A stretch of 64,000 nucleotides of DNA from Hypholoma sublateritium FD-334 SS-4 (GCA_000827495.1 KN817567.1:121517-185516), one strand, 5' to 3'; shown: positions 1-12,657, numbered from the stretch's first letter. Notes: a model not told the origin generated them from the sequence alone. Numbers and translations are program-made.

Positions 1-783
1 CGGCTGGCAACAATAAAGCGGAATGGAGATGTTGTAGATTCAGACAAAAGAGTGATTATTTCTTTGTGAGATTCTGGTGGGGAGCACTCATCCAAGCCAT
101 CAACAAGCATAACATAGCACCACTGGTTGGAATGTGGATCATCACGGGCAGCAGCAAACATAGGATCAGTGACCAGTGCCTTCATTTGCACAGCAAGGGT
201 CCGAGAGAAAATAGATGGATCACGGTCAATGGTCTCTGCAATGTAATGCTGAAAATTTGGAATGGACAATGAGAGCTGGTATGCCAATGTGGCAATGAGG
301 TGGGTTTTTTCATTCCGTTGGGCAGCTCCACGAAAGAAAAAGAATGATCCACCAAGAATTCCGAGTTCCTCGAGTATTCCTGCCAATGTCTGCATGATCG
401 CTGATTTTCCAGCGCCGGCAGGGCCGTAGATCCACATGAGAAGTTGAAGGTTGTGTGGGTCTCTTGCCCAGTCCAATATTTTGCGTAGGATTGCCTCGCG
501 CGTCCGTGGGTGACACTTGGGAGGGTCGTGGCGGTCCGCCGAATTGTGAAATGCACTCGGCGCGATGTGGTCAAACAGTTTCTTCAGAGCTAAAGGAAGA
601 AATTTTGAAATCATTTGCATTGTCCATGCAGAGTTCGACCAGAATATTGGATGCTCGTAGCTCACCTTCTCGTTTCCGAACCGCCGCATCATCATTACTT
701 GCGTGATAATTGTAATTGTAATCACCCTCGATCTGAAAGTGCTGGCCACCATTTACAACGGCCATCCGAGGATTGCGAGGCAT
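1..783 (-). CDS. NACHT-domain NTPase, 5' part (cut by window edge)
   Basis: This is the 5' portion of a NACHT-type (STAND) P-loop NTPase gene that runs off the left edge. Exon 1 spans 783-666 (ATG at 783-781) and ends at a consensus GTGAGC donor. Exon 2 begins at 589 and continues past base 1. The translation has a Walker A GPAGAGKS preceded by MWIY, and a Walker B LVDGLDEC. Before them lies the region DPPKCHPRTREAIL that is typical of basidiomycete NACHT proteins. It is a close copy of the complete gene at 39356-42161 in the opposite orientation, and no stop or frameshift is visible in the part present. NACHT proteins in fungi are NLR-like switches implicated in non-self recognition; the ligand here is unknown. 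Confidence 0.85.
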
Positions 784-1119
784 GATGTCAAGTGAATTTG
801 CGGTGGGGGGGACGAATGTGGGTGGGAACGTTCCAGTCGCAGCGTCGCTGGTGTTATACAGGATTAATTTTGGATGTAAGAGGCGGCTGTTAACTCATAG
901 TTGCTGTACTTGTGTGCACTGCATCTGATCTGTTCTACTAGCTTCTCGGCGCTGCCATGATCTATGGTGTGCAACGCCATGGCATGATACATATTAGCGC
1001 TATATTTACAAGACGCTTCAACGCGGCAGTGTGCACAGGCGATCGTGCCACCATACGGCGTACGCGTTTCTCACGAACAATCTCCTGTCACGTTGAAGTT
1101 GAGTACCCACCTTCGCCAC

Positions 1120-3540
1120 TAACTGTCAGGTCATTCATCTCAGGCGCACGCTCCAAGTCTGCGAGTAGCAGGCGATGGGGCGCCCCAGACGACGATTGCT
1201 GCGCGTGTCAAGGCTGTGAACTATGACAGCGGCACGACACAGCATCGTCGGGCGCTGAGCGCTGCGAGCGAAGGTGTACGTGATGAATGCTCTCCCATCT
1301 CAAAGGCGCGGCGACACGCGTGTATTACATAGTACAGCATCTAAGTATGATTAACCATGTCCTTTGCTCATAGCGCAGCGAAGTGTTATTTGAAGAAATT
1401 GGCTGACACGTCGGATCGCTCGTCCCACAGCCCAAACGATAAGTCCACCGAGGTAGCGCGGCTGAAGAGGAGGCTGAGCGGCGACGGTTGGCGTGAGCGC
1501 TATGTCGAGAGGGGTTCATCGACTATCGTCCGTCGGTCGGTGATGCATATGTTCGGCGGGACGCACATCAGCGGCACCAAGAACCAGCCGAGAATTCGCG
1601 TCCTGTCGAAAGGCGCGTGTATGCGCCGAACAGGGTATATACGATGACCAGAGCGAGTCGCAGAGCGCCCCGTCATCGATCATCTGCGATATATGGAAGA
1701 AATTTGAGCGTCCGGCGGACATGGGCGCGATGCCGGAGTGGCTCTCCACAGCTCCAGCGCTGAGAGCAAAGGTACTTGTATACGACAAACAGAGCGATTT
1801 GCAGAGCATCATCTTGAAGCGCGACGAATGATGCGCAAATCACAGATCACTCCCATTTGAGATAGTCAATTGATTGCTGGATGTAAAGTAAGTACTGACG
1901 TCGCGGCGACGCAGGCTGCGCCTAGTGAGCTGTCGTCCAGCAGATGAAGAACACCCCCAGAAGGTATTAGAAGTTGAGTGTCCCGCGGGGCGCAGACGCT
2001 CCGGAACCCAGATAACGTAATGAATGCGCCTTGTCCTGCGTTTGGTGACTGGCGGACTACACAGGATGAATTGTCATTCCGTCGCTGGGGGTTTGGCATA
2101 CAGGCAGCGAACGGAGCGCGCGTACGCGCATAGTAACCGGAACGCACTTCAGCGGAGCTCAAGATCTGCGACTTGTCGGCGGGCGTATGGATGAACGCTG
2201 GCCGACCGCGTCTGCGAGGGAGCGGGCATCTAAGCGGGCACTATGTCAGAGGTGCATCTTCCTGCGTCGGTACGAAGACAACGAACCTTCATGCAGCGAC
2301 GGGAGAGCGCGTATACGTGTTGTAGTGCGCCCTTAATTAGAGGCGCGGCGGAACGCACATCGACAGAGTCCAAGAGCCGCGTCCTGTCGGCGGACGGACG
2401 AGCGCGGGGCGACGCTGCGAGCGAGCGAACGACGGGCGGTAACGGCGGCGCCAGCCGCAGCCTGAGGTCAACGCGTTCGCGACGGACAGGCGTCCAGTTC
2501 TGATAGAATGATAATACACCGGACTGACGGGCGCCTTGCGATCCAGACAGCGAACGCGCCGACGCCGAGCAAAGCCGAAGCGGTATCGGCGTGTTGATTG
2601 AACGGTCGGCGCGATGGCTAGGGATTCGATGCATGCAGCGAAGGGAGCGTGCGTATGTGCGTTATTGAGCGCTTCGAAGCTGAAGGCGCACGGAGCGCAT
2701 TTTGGCGGCGTGTCAGCGTTGCGGGCGGATGCTGGACGGGCGCTGGGTAGACACGCGCTGAGTCTGCCAGCGATTGCCCGGGTCCACGCTCCGTGGACGA
2801 TGGGAAACGCGAGGTGGCCGGCGGTTCTGGAAGCGCGCGGATGCGGAGGAGGGAATGGGCGCGGCGTCTGTGGTTTTGAAGTGCGCGGCGCGAATTCTAG
2901 AGGCGCGTGTGGCTCAGCCGGGTGGGTGAGGCGGATCGTGGGAGGAATACTAGGTCGAACGACGTGGCGGGTTTGTCCAGGCGCATGCATACGGCGTGTA
3001 CGGTGTCGACGGAGGGACGTCATGAGTAGAATTGCGATGGTTAATGATCGGCGTGATCGGAGGTGTGGGCGAGGTGCACGGATGGGGCGAGGAAAGGTGC
3101 GATGTCCGCTGCTTTGAGTGGCATGGTGTAAGGAGAGCCCGGACAGGCGCACGGGTGGCGCAGAATAGGCCCGGGTCTGTAGCATGCATGCACCCCCGTA
3201 AGGCACTTTAGCGGCGTACGCACGGGTTCTGAGCAGGCTGCGAGTGTGTGAGAGGCGGAAGGTGAACACGGGCCGAAGAGCGGTGCGTGGAGGACGGGAT
3301 TGACAGATGGCTGGGCGCGTCGGTGTGGGGAGCCAGAGGAGGATCCGTGAGGGGGCCAGAACTTGGAGCTGTGGTGGATGTAGAACGTTCAATCTGGGGG
3401 TGGGGCGGGGCAGACGCACGTAAGTACTGGCGAAGATCAGGCTGGGTCTGCCAGGCTGCAACGGTGGCTGTACGAAAATTACATGCTCCGTCGAACTCCG
3501 CTCGGCCCACCGCCCCGCTCACGCACTCGCGCACTGTAAC
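1120..3540 (-). repeat. GC-rich degenerate dispersed repeat (copy 1)
   Basis: This gene-free, CpG-rich stretch consists of diverged modules. One module, with acgcacatc near 1561 and cgcgtcctgtcg at 1597, recurs at 2352 and 2378. The 14-mer at 2319-2332 is found exactly, in inverse orientation, at 38536-38549, upstream of the other NACHT gene. Long frames here lack introns, domains or coherent coding character. Minus orientation is assigned because the right-arm copies read on plus. The limits are approximate; 784-1120 shows nothing recognisable. Confidence 0.5.
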
Positions 3541-3834
3541 GGTGCGCCTTTGACCGTCAACTTCCGAGTCAGAGGCCGGGGAACAAACCAGAGCTTAAAA
3601 AAGATCCAATATCTTCACGGTTCTGGCACTGACGGTTTAATCTCGGACGGAATACACGGATATCACCAGATTTTGAATCTTAGAATACTTCAAGAATACT
3701 TGAACACTTTAAATCCACAAGTAGGCACAACTCGTCGGTATCCTTCTCAATATGAATACAAAAAGGTTGGTTTCTATTTATTTACTCTACCAGACTCCGA
3801 CCAAACTAGCGTATACGGTAAAAAGGAAGTGCAA

Positions 3835-5835
3835 TCACTCAACCACCCTCTTAAATTTCAAATAGACGGGCTCTCCCACCGGCCTAGCCTGTCAAAGGCG
3901 CTGGGGTCAGACTGTCCATCTTAACAGTAAGGGAAGCTCGTAGTACATACCTGGTGTATGTCGTTCCGATCGTGTTCAGGTAGATTCTTTGACGGTCGAC
4001 CGGAAGAGTCAACCACGTCATAGTCAAACGCAGCGAGCATCATCGCGACAATGAGTTTGATTTCGAGCTTGGCTATCTTCATCCCAGTGCACGGATGGCG
4101 TCCTGGAAAATCCTGTCAGCTGCAAGAAAAACAAACAGGAGACACAGCTGCGGCATACTCACCCACACCCCACCCGAGGAACGCAAACGCCGCCTTCTTG
4201 TCTTCTTCGCGTCCAGGGAGGAAACGCCCTGGGTCGAACCGGTCCGCGTCGGTGTAGATATCCGGATTCCTGTGCGCGTCGTCGACGTTGTACGCGATGA
4301 AATCGCCCGGCTTAATCACCCCGCCGGAAACGGTGATGTCCTCGACGACGTTGCGGCGCAGCAGGGTCGAGGTGAATATGACGCGCAGCGTCTCGCGGAT
4401 GACAAGGTCCATGACGGGCATTTCGTCTTCCCAGATGGACGCGGGCACGGACGCGAGGCGCTTGTGCAGCGGCTCGCGCGACGTGGTGTTGGTGTGCTTC
4501 TCGATTATACTGGCGACTTCTGCTTGGACTTTGGCGCGCCATTCTGGACTGGTGCCGAGGAAAAGAAGCGCCCAACAGGCTGTATAGGTGCCACCGGCGT
4601 CAGAGTCTGCCTTCGCCACAAAAAATGTGGGGTGGTGTGCTTACACTGAATTCCTGTGTTGATGACACCCGCAAATATAACGCCGAGGATAAACTGCGTT
4701 ATTCAAATAAGTATCTGGTACTTTGGTGTGGACCACTCCACCACAACTTACTGCAATTATGTCGGGGTTCGAGCGCCCCTGTCCGATGAGAATATCAATT
4801 GCGTTGTTCGTCGGGACCTTGGACACCCTTCTTATGTCGACATAGTGGCTTAACTTCATATAGAGTTGTCGGGTGGCAACCTCTTTTGCTTTCTTCGCGG
4901 GCCCCGGGAACCACGGAAGAAGAACCGCCGTCGGCGTTGCGCTCTTTTCGAGTATCCAATAGAGCTCTTGGATTTTCTCCAGCTCCTGCTCATCGTTCGC
5001 GAGTTCGTCGCAGCTTGCCATCCGCACCGTCATCTGAAATACGAGCTATTTACAGGATCGCCATGTCAAAGGGGTAAAATTCGTTTATTACATCGCACGT
5101 ACATCATATATGCTCTTGAACGGGTCGATCTGGCCCTCTCGTCCCCACGACTCCATGCGTCTGTTGATGTCCTCAAGCAAGGCTGGGATATCTGGTACGC
5201 AACACCGTCGTTAGGAACAGTGGAATATACTACAGACATAATATGGAACACTTACTCTCCGTGAGCCGCTGCTTATTCGTGAACAAGAGGGCGACCTGCT
5301 TGTTGAACCACGCTCCTCCTTCCCCGCTGGACTGGATATTTATGTCCTTAAGGGAAGGGGACTACATAAATAATTCGTTAAGTATCATGCCTTCAAAGTA
5401 CAAGAAAAAGACGGCGTACGGCTCCCAGTAGAATTTTGTACCCTTCCGTGAAGTTGAGGCTCTTCGAGTTGAAGAACGCTTGGCGGGCCTCCTCCCCGCG
5501 CAGCGCCACGACCTGGTGCTGCACATCACCGGTTAGCGCGCACGAACGAGTGCTCATCGGAGGGCACGCACATGGAGCACGCTGAACTTGAAGTGCGGCG
5601 CGGCGTGCTTCTGGAAGTTCCCCCAGAGGAAGTCGTACCGCCGGGTGAAGAACGCCCAGGCGGTGAGCACCGGGAAGCCGCCGAGCGTCCTGATCGAGCC
5701 CTTGTCGTTCGGGACGACGGTGGAGTAGATGAGATACGCGAGGAGTGCGAGGGCTGCGGCGCCGCCGTACGTGACGAGCGTCCCAGAGGAGGGGTGGTAG
5801 ATGTGCGAGAGCGCGTCGAGGAAGGATGAGGCCAT
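3835..5835 (-). CDS. Cytochrome P450, copy A (apparently intact)
   Basis: This is a microsomal P450 monooxygenase of about 503 residues in nine exons: 5835-5572, 5518-5420, 5361-5256, 5191-5103, 5033-4752, 4693-4645, 4579-4163, 4102-3951 and 3888-3835. All introns are GT-AG and the phases join without a stop. An N-terminal hydrophobic anchor covers about residues 20-42. The I-helix AGVINTG lies near 288-294, ETLR (the ExxR pair) near 359-362, and the haem loop FLGWGVGRHPCTG has its Cys near 439. It should be ER-bound and use a P450 reductase; the substrate is unknown. Fungal CYP family assignment cannot be made by eye. The closest paralog in the window is the dead copy D. An F-box tail lies about 0.5 kb upstream, as for the other copies. 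Confidence 0.92.
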
Positions 5836-5870
5836 GGGTTTGAATTGTCAGTAGAGAGGTGCCGTTCGTC

Positions 5871-5880
5871 CTATTTATGC
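5871..5880 (-). promoter_or_regulatory. TATA-like element of P450 A
   Basis: On the minus strand this reads GCATAAATAG, about 35-45 nt before the ATG. B has a similar box at the same place (14676-14687), while the corresponding sites of C and D are changed. Transcription start is not known. Confidence 0.4.
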
Positions 5881-5881
5881 G

Positions 5882-6356
5882 TCCGTGTTCTGTGTGAGAG
5901 ATGGGGGAGTTGAGTTATTTAAACTCGCCGCAGCTGGATAGCGTAAGTGGGAGGTAATTCTTGGTGCTCCAATGCTCGATACCTTAACGCAGTGCCCAGT
6001 CCTATTAGTCAAGTCCCCGCCTCCGTGGTTATGCTCATAACCTATGCATTCTCAGTAGAAAACCAGCCTAAAAGTGGGCAATTATAATACCGTGGAACCC
6101 ATTCCTCCCTTGGATATGAGGAAAGTAGGTCCAGAGGTCAAAAATCTGAAATCACATCGACGTATATTTGAAGACACAAGGGGTTATTTTTACCTTATAC
6201 AGGATTGAGTACAACACACATTGAGCCCACGCCCGGGGCCCGGGCGGGATAGCATCTCCTCTGACAAATCTGCATAACGGTATCGTGCTCTGCGGCCCAA
6301 GTAGACGCCTAGCCAGGTCGTCAGTGAACAGTACATTTACGTTAACAAATATTTAA
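5882..6356. other. Intergenic block shared with P450 D upstream region
   Basis: This non-coding region between the F-box tail and P450 A is mirrored, in inverse orientation, at about 44842-45330. One shared segment (6255-6310 versus 44880-44935) contains a run matching CTCTGACAAATCTGCATAAC. The conserved non-coding flank shows that whole modules, not just coding exons, were duplicated. Confidence 0.6.
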
Positions 6357-6660
6357 TTAGCAGCGCACCGTGTATTGCACGCGCCCAACATCGACATGGC
6401 AGAACGCAGCGTGCTCCCGCGCCAGAGTACATCATGCGCCATGCATCGGCGCGCGTGACTCACGCGTCCGCGTCCGCGTCGAGATCGTCGCCGCCGAAGC
6501 GCGACAGCCAGCGCACCTTCAGCACGACCATCGTAAGCTCGCCGCAACTTGCAAGCACGACCGTTACAACCAACAAATCCTGCACGCGCCGTCAGCCCAA
6601 ACTCACACAGAAGCCCGCGAAATGGATACCGCGCACGCACCAGGTCCGTGAATCGGAGCG
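6357..6660 (-). pseudogene. F-box gene tail (last intron and last exon), fragment upstream of P450 A
   Basis: On the minus strand this matches the final intron (GTGCGTGCGCGG ... GCGTGCAG) and final exon of the intact F-box/LRR gene at 15309-17054. The matches include the LKVRWL segment and the closing bases encoding VQYTVRC-stop. The reading frame is broken, so it cannot encode the domain. It joins P450-derived sequence at about 6660. Confidence 0.7.
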
Positions 6661-7185
6661 GCGGGCTCAATTTTGTGTAAAGTTTGCGGGCGACTGTCTC
6701 CTTTGCTCTCTTCGCGCGACCCATGAACCAGGGAAGGAGGACCGCCGTCGGCCTTGAGATTTTTCCGAGTGTTCAATAAATTTCTCCAGCTCCTGTGTAT
6801 CGTTCGCCAGTTAGTCCCAGCTCACCGTGCAGGCTGTCATCTGGAACACGAGCTGTGGGCAAGATCACTCAAACAGCATATAAAAGTCGGTAATTAATGC
6901 GTCGAACGTACTTCGTAATATCGTATATGCGCTTCAACGCAACAATCCGGCCTTCTTCGCCCCACTCCATACGCCTGTTGGTGTCCTTATATAAAGCTGA
7001 GATATCTGGGGAGCAGAATCGTCGTTAGGAACATTTGAATTTTTTTATTACAATGCACACTTACTCTCCATGAGCCGCTGCTTGTTCGTGAACAAGGGCG
7101 ACCTGCATGTTGAACCGTGCTCCCCCTTCCCCTGCTAGACTTGATGTTTATGTCCTCAAGGGAAGGGGACCACAGAAAACTTCCA
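6661..7185 (-). pseudogene. Degenerate P450 fragment (fifth copy)
   Basis: On the minus strand this resembles internal P450 exons 3 to 5. An exon-3-like part (7180-7060) includes SLEDINIKSS and a GTAAGTG donor. An exon-4-like part with RIYD-type ending follows, then an exon-5-like part ending in GRAKRAKETVARKLYTKLS. Stops and indels break every exon, and there is no start, I-helix or haem loop. It runs directly into the F-box tail at about 6660, so the two fragments are fused. Confidence 0.7.
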
Positions 7186-7299
7186 AAGATGTAGCGGGCG
7201 GCAGCCCGCAGAACCTCGCCAGGTAAAGAACGCGCGTCGTCTTGACCAAGCACGAAGTCAGTGTGATGTGATCTCCCGTCGCTAGGAGAATGCATATAC

Positions 7300-8110
7300 G
7301 TGGCGACGAGAGGGCGGATACACGTTGTAGCGAGCGCCGAAGTATATCATTTATGTTGGGAGGCGCGGCGGTGTGTGGGCGGATGAGCCGACGCTAGGGA
7401 TGCGCTGAGTCTGCGAGCGAGCGAGCAGACACGAAGGAGAGAAGCCGGGTGCTCGGCGGTGTAGCTAGGCTGCAAACCGCGGATACGGGCGAGTAAATGA
7501 TGGGCGCGGTACGACTTGGCGGCGCGCGAACAAGGGCGCGACGGTCGTGGAGGGGTCTGCACGCACTCGCTCCGCGACCCGTTTCTGGCACACGCGCGAC
7601 TTGTGTCAGCCCCAGAGCGACCACCGTTACTCAGCAGGACGCGGACGGTCGGTGCGCTGCCGCGGGAGTGTCGTGCTGGCATGGGCAGGAAGGCAGATAG
7701 CGACAAAGTACAGTGTGGTGGGCGTTGGACGTATGGCGCTAGGTGCGACGGAGAGCACGACGCGCACCGTCCATAGGGCAGAAAATGAACGCGAGCTACG
7801 TGTATAGGCGAACGGAATGCGGGGCACGCGCGGAGTCTGCGCCCGTGCGAGTGAGCGGCTGCGAGGGAGAGGAAGGTAGATAGCGTGCGGTGGTGCGGAC
7901 GGGAGGACGAGCGAGACTCTGCGCCAGCGACTATGTGGTCCTGTCGGGCGGACAGACGGGCGGATGCTGGGCACGCGTCGAGCCTGCGAATGGGTGCCAA
8001 TAGGAATGCGGCGCGGTCGGGGGTGTTGGGTGCGCGCGCTCGAAAGCGGGAGCAGGATAGGGGATACGTGATTTTGAGGGGATGTCGCCGCCGTTCCGCC
8101 GTTCGGAGTT
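7300..8110 (-). repeat. GC-rich degenerate dispersed repeat (copy 2)
   Basis: This is the same repeat family as 1.1-3.5 kb. The segment 7305-7370 matches 2290-2350, including aggcgcggcgg. The 20-mer at 7927-7946 occurs exactly in inverse orientation at 44046-44065, upstream of P450 D, and neighbouring sequence is also alignable. Long open frames on both strands are composition artefacts. Confidence 0.6.
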
Positions 8111-9963
8111 TGAATTTGACCATGTTTTGGAAGACGCCTCATTCGTGGCCGCCTACTTTCCTTATATTCATGTCTGTTTTACCACCACGTCTTCCGGCAC
8201 CAGAAACCAGAATGCATTTCATGTCAACACGTGCCGACTTTAACTAGGAAATGGTCGATGATCCCTTCGTCGACACACACGCGTTGTCGCCGCAGAGGCG
8301 CCTATTTCCACCTCCGAGTCTATCCGACGGGTTTGCATGTTCGACGAATCCGCGCGCGGAGCAATCGTGAACGGCACTTGTCCACGGCGCTTTGCAAATA
8401 TGTCCAGGAATAGACATACACACCTTGTCGTGCGGTAACAATCCTCAAGTACTAGAAACTCGCCGCGGCTGAACCACTATCTCGTCGAGGGTGCCGTGGC
8501 AGCGCTACTAGTATGGTATCCAGGGGTGGGCTGTCAGATCTCAGCACTAGCATTGTGTGTGCTGCATGTACGAGGTGCGTCTTGTCTCTGTTGTTATTCC
8601 TGCTCCCGGAATCTGACGGAAGTGGATACAGTTTGGAGGACGTCTCTGTCGACCATCCCCGACGAATCCGCCAAGACTATGCCACAATGGGTCATGCCTC
8701 TCCTTGCAGTTGCCTTTTCCCCTCTCTCAGACGGTGCTTTCCTTCCTTCAATTACTTTGGCTCCCGACTTAGCGCGACGCCTCCAAAACGAGGCACAACC
8801 CCGCTAACCACTGGATCGCAGCGAAGGTTGTCCTCCAACCACCAAATCATCACTCCATCGCGCGGGCCTCATGCCTGATGGGCGAGCCTCTAAAGAGAAG
8901 GACTACAGGCGCGCCCACTCTCACATCCGGCTCGCGCCATGTACACACCACTCGCGCTTTGAACGTCCGCGCTCACTAGCACTCCTGTCCCCCTTTTCAG
9001 CGGCGGAGCTACCATAAGTACCTTGCCGTAGTTGTCCAGATACCAGCGTCTCTGCTCACCGCAAGCCACGCCGCTCTTGAACAACATCTGCAAGACGAGG
9101 ACATTTACCCCACACTTTGACGGCTGTCATGCATGTTATCGGCGTCATCGCACATAGACGCAGGGACGTGCTGTTGGGCTGTATTGTTCTGAACAGGAAT
9201 CGACTCAGCGCCGCGTTTTCGGGGCGGGGGAGCAGTCAACTCGGATGCGGGCGCATCACAGCCCGCGCGTTCAATGGCTATCTACGTGGGCATTTTCTCT
9301 CGGTGCAACTATCCCGTCCTGTCTCGACTATAGCTTCCAGACCGCCGGCTACGCCCCACCTCCGTCGTCGGGCGCGCTCTCTGCTGCCCCAAAGACGTTT
9401 GCCCCGGGAGATTGAGCGGCACACCCTGCGTCTTCGTCCCGACTCCCGATTGAAGTGTCGTGTATCTGGTTGGGGAGCGCTATGTAATGCCGTCGCCGCC
9501 TTCGTCGGCAGCACCGCAGAACCCTGGAAGAATTATATTGCCACGTCTCCAGCTAGGTTATTCGGGATCAATGGACAGTAAGATAAAAGGATGCTGGAAG
9601 TTCTTGCGAGGGCTGTGACGTAGTGCGGCAGAAGTTCAAGTTTCAGATACTATTGCGCGTACGTACTCATAGCCCTTTTGCGTGTATGTTATTTAGTAGA
9701 ATTGAAATCTAAAATTATTCGCAGAACTAGGACGCTCCAAAAAGTCAAAGCCATACGTTAAACTCCCGGATCTGTTTGCTTTCGATGACACCTGATAAAC
9801 TGCGGCGGCTTCGATAAACGTCGACCACGGGCGCTTATTCGTGTTCTATTACCCAAAACCCGCCACATGCTACACGAGGCCGCCGGGACATGCCATGCCA
9901 TATATGAGAGCGATCCCAGGGCTTTTTTTCGTAACCCCCACTCCTGCGCACAGGCCACTCACA
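8111..9963. other. Intergenic region, no gene recognised
   Basis: Several open frames of 100-150 codons exist (for example plus strand 8513-8878 and 9117-9581). None shows a domain, consistent splice structure or similarity to other genes in the window. A TATA-like CATATATGAG at 9899-9908, about 60 nt before the MYND gene ATG, may be its core promoter. Confidence 0.5.
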
Positions 9964-12435
9964 ATGGACATCACACTTGACCGCCTCTCGCGCATGCTGC
10001 CTCCAGAACTTCGCGCACAGGCAGAAGAAGACTACGCGGAATATCTGGCCAGCTGCCATAACTCGTCACTGCGGATGCTTCCCCCCATGTCGTCGAATCG
10101 TGAAGGCGTGGCGCCGGCGCAGGGAGCAGAGGCTCCCCCGGACTCCCCGGTCCAGCCAGCCATGGGGCCGCATGAATTCATGGACGCCGTGGTTAAAGCC
10201 CCCTCTGACGCTCCCTTTCGTCTGTTAGGAGTACATCCCTGCGCCAATGTCAACGTTGCGAAGTACAGCGCATGTAGCAAGCCAGGTACAATGGCGTGTA
10301 GTGAGTGCAGGCTGGTGTCCTATTGCTCGAAGGTGAAGTTCAGCGTTCATCCAAGCAAGATTTACTTACTGGATACGAGTACTTAGGAATGCCAGAAAAA
10401 ACATTGGAATGCTCATAAGAACGGTTAGAACATCGTTCACATCTTTTAGCCCTCCATCCAATTCACTAACACCAAACCAAAGACTGCAGAAACCCCATGC
10501 GATCCAAGAATTGGAAGCCAGTGTGGACTCGCGAAAACCGGCTGCCGTCATTCGTCGACGGACCAGAGAGTACAGGATCGTATGGCGACGAAATTTCTCG
10601 GGCCAGAGCAGACAGGCTTTCCTCTGGAGTGTGCCTGTGGGTTCCGATCGCTACGCGACGCTCCCCGTTCTAACCACACATCTAGTTGGGGTAATTCCCC
10701 CGCAATCGACATAGTCAACCTATCGCACAACGAAAACGACCCCAAATGCGATCTCAATTTGGCCTTTCCAGGTCAGTTATGCCGTCACGTCTCTCCCTCG
10801 TTCAGCTTAATAACGTTTCGACACATCATAGCGTCTGGAGACCTCCGCCATGCCGTCCTTACCGTCAATAATCTCCCAGAAAACTTCTTGGGTGACCTGA
10901 AGCTGGTTATCAATGATAGAGCCCCACATGTCACCAGCCGAAACTTGGTGGTCCTTCTGGTGCTTGGGATGATTCAAGACGAAGCCCTCGCGGCTGATAT
11001 TGCATTGCATTTCTGGTACTCGGTCTTCTATCCTGGCGAGTACACGCTTCGTATCTCCGCTATCATTACAAGTGCTTTATCCTCGGCAATTAAGGATAAG
11101 GGAGCCCTGAACGTCCCGCTCGGGCCCCGTTCTTCTTTATCTTGCACCAGCCTACCGAACATTCTCCCGTTCCTAAGCCACATCCTAGGCCCGAGTCAAA
11201 ACCTAGAGGAGTTTCAAACAGCGTATGACTCGGTGCGGAAAGCGCCAGAAAGAGAGGATTTCCGCGACCGAATGTACGCGGGATTGCGCCCCTCCCATCG
11301 CGTTGCGTTCCAGAAATACAGGCGATTCGGTATCGTCCTGCCGTTCGGAGCGATCAACGCACACTTCAATGCAGCAAACCATTCGCTATTCTCTTTCGAC
11401 GCGCAGTGGCTTCAGACGGACTTCGCTGATCCCCTGGGAGGCTGGGAGTGCGTCGCGTGGCATATATCCACGTTTGTTTTGCTTATAAATTCACAGGACA
11501 ACGGATGTCGTTGCAGCGGGGAAGAAGCACGGCACGCCCGCGGAAGACATATACGGCTGTCTTTACTTCTATTTGACGGACCAGCTGCGGATCTTCGTCC
11601 GGCGCTTGCGTACTCACAGGATCTCCATTGTCCTCTGTGACCTGGATTCCACGGCACTCTCAGTCGCTATCAGACAAGGGTGTCTCACTCGCAGTGGCGT
11701 ACCTCGGTCGATTAGATTCAATCGAATCCACGTGTCCAATATTTTCGATTTCAACTACGTCGGCCTCTCTGACGTCCTCAGAGACTGGTCTGGCCTGCTG
11801 GGAGATACTAAGCACTCGGTGCTTCTCGGATACTTCATGAACTGGCCGTTCCTACAACCCGACGGCCAGATATCTGGCGCATGCGAAGGAAAAATGCGGG
11901 ACGCAATGAAGCGCCTAGACGCGAGTGGTCGATATGTAAGTGGCTGCATTTTATTACCCGTTGGTAAATAGTGGTCATTTGACGCTTTTGACTATGAATT
12001 AGACGCATGATGTTTCAACTCCACACGCTGCGCAAGTCTCCATTATCTCTATGCTTTCGGTGCTCGATACATATTACGACAACTGCAAGCCGTTCCTAAA
12101 TTTTTTGAAGAAGCAAAGGCTGGACGAAGTGCTCAGGCGCGAGAAGCTTCGTCTTCGCGAAACGCATACAATTGTTCCGCATGTAGGAAATTCTGCTCAG
12201 ATCCCACTACGTCGGAGTTGACAAGCCTTTCTAGCGACTGCAAGTTCCAATCAATGCACGGCGCGATGCATTGCCACAATTTCCCGACGTTGATAGCTGG
12301 TACTACTACGTGAGTCGGTATCATTTTTTATCCTTGGCCTAACGCTTATTGAAGATTGTGCGCATGAACAGAATTATGTCACTTGCAGTTCTGCTTGTGA
12401 GCGTTACGTCGAGTTCTGTCGCCAATGATTGGTAA
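9964..12435 (+). CDS. MYND-type zinc finger protein with DUF4470 domain
   Basis: I model about 678 residues in nine exons: 9964-10332, 10387-10423, 10483-10636, 10686-10771, 10832-11447, 11497-11935, 12003-12182, 12235-12309 and 12355-12435. All phases fit. The ATG at 9964 sits in a good context (acaATGg). The MYND finger lies near residues 95-138, with spaced Cys pairs followed by ECQKKHWNAHKNDC. DUF4470 follows, recognisable by WGNSPAIDIVNL, ASGDLRHAVLTVNNLP and LVINDR. Further conserved blocks are TTDVVAAGKKHG, FVRRLRTHRIS and VGLSDVLRDW. The family is strongly expanded in Agaricomycetes; MYND fingers bind proline-rich peptides, and the DUF4470 role is unknown. The last exon is the least certain: another acceptor gives an ending SACERYVEFCRQ. 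The gene is convergent with P450 B, with 222 bp between stops. Confidence 0.85.
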
Positions 12436-12657
12436 ATACTACAAACACGGGTTTTGTTTCCCAATTTCTTATGTCAAAAGAAAAAACTCGATGTGGACGA
12501 ACTGGTATAATATTGGTCGATTTGAGCAAGTGAATCGTCTGAGAAGATTGCCAATAATGCGAATGCAGACGACAGGCTCTGGTTATTTACTCTGAGTCAA
12601 GTAACAATTCAACATCACTGACGGATGCACTTGAAAATCAGGGAGTACAATACCCAA

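Noticed and set aside
2337..3461. 374-codon minus-strand open frame upstream of the left NACHT gene
   Set aside because: Low-complexity Pro/Arg/Ser translation in the GC-rich repeat; the related copy at 37.4-38.7 kb does not keep the frame.
4763..4775. tRNA T-loop-like GGGTTCGAGCGCCCC
   Set aside because: Lies within a P450 exon and no matching D-arm, anticodon arm or acceptor stem is present.
7347..8123. 258-codon minus-strand open frame
   Set aside because: Falls in the dispersed repeat; the aligned segment at 43.9-44.2 kb has indels that are not multiples of three.
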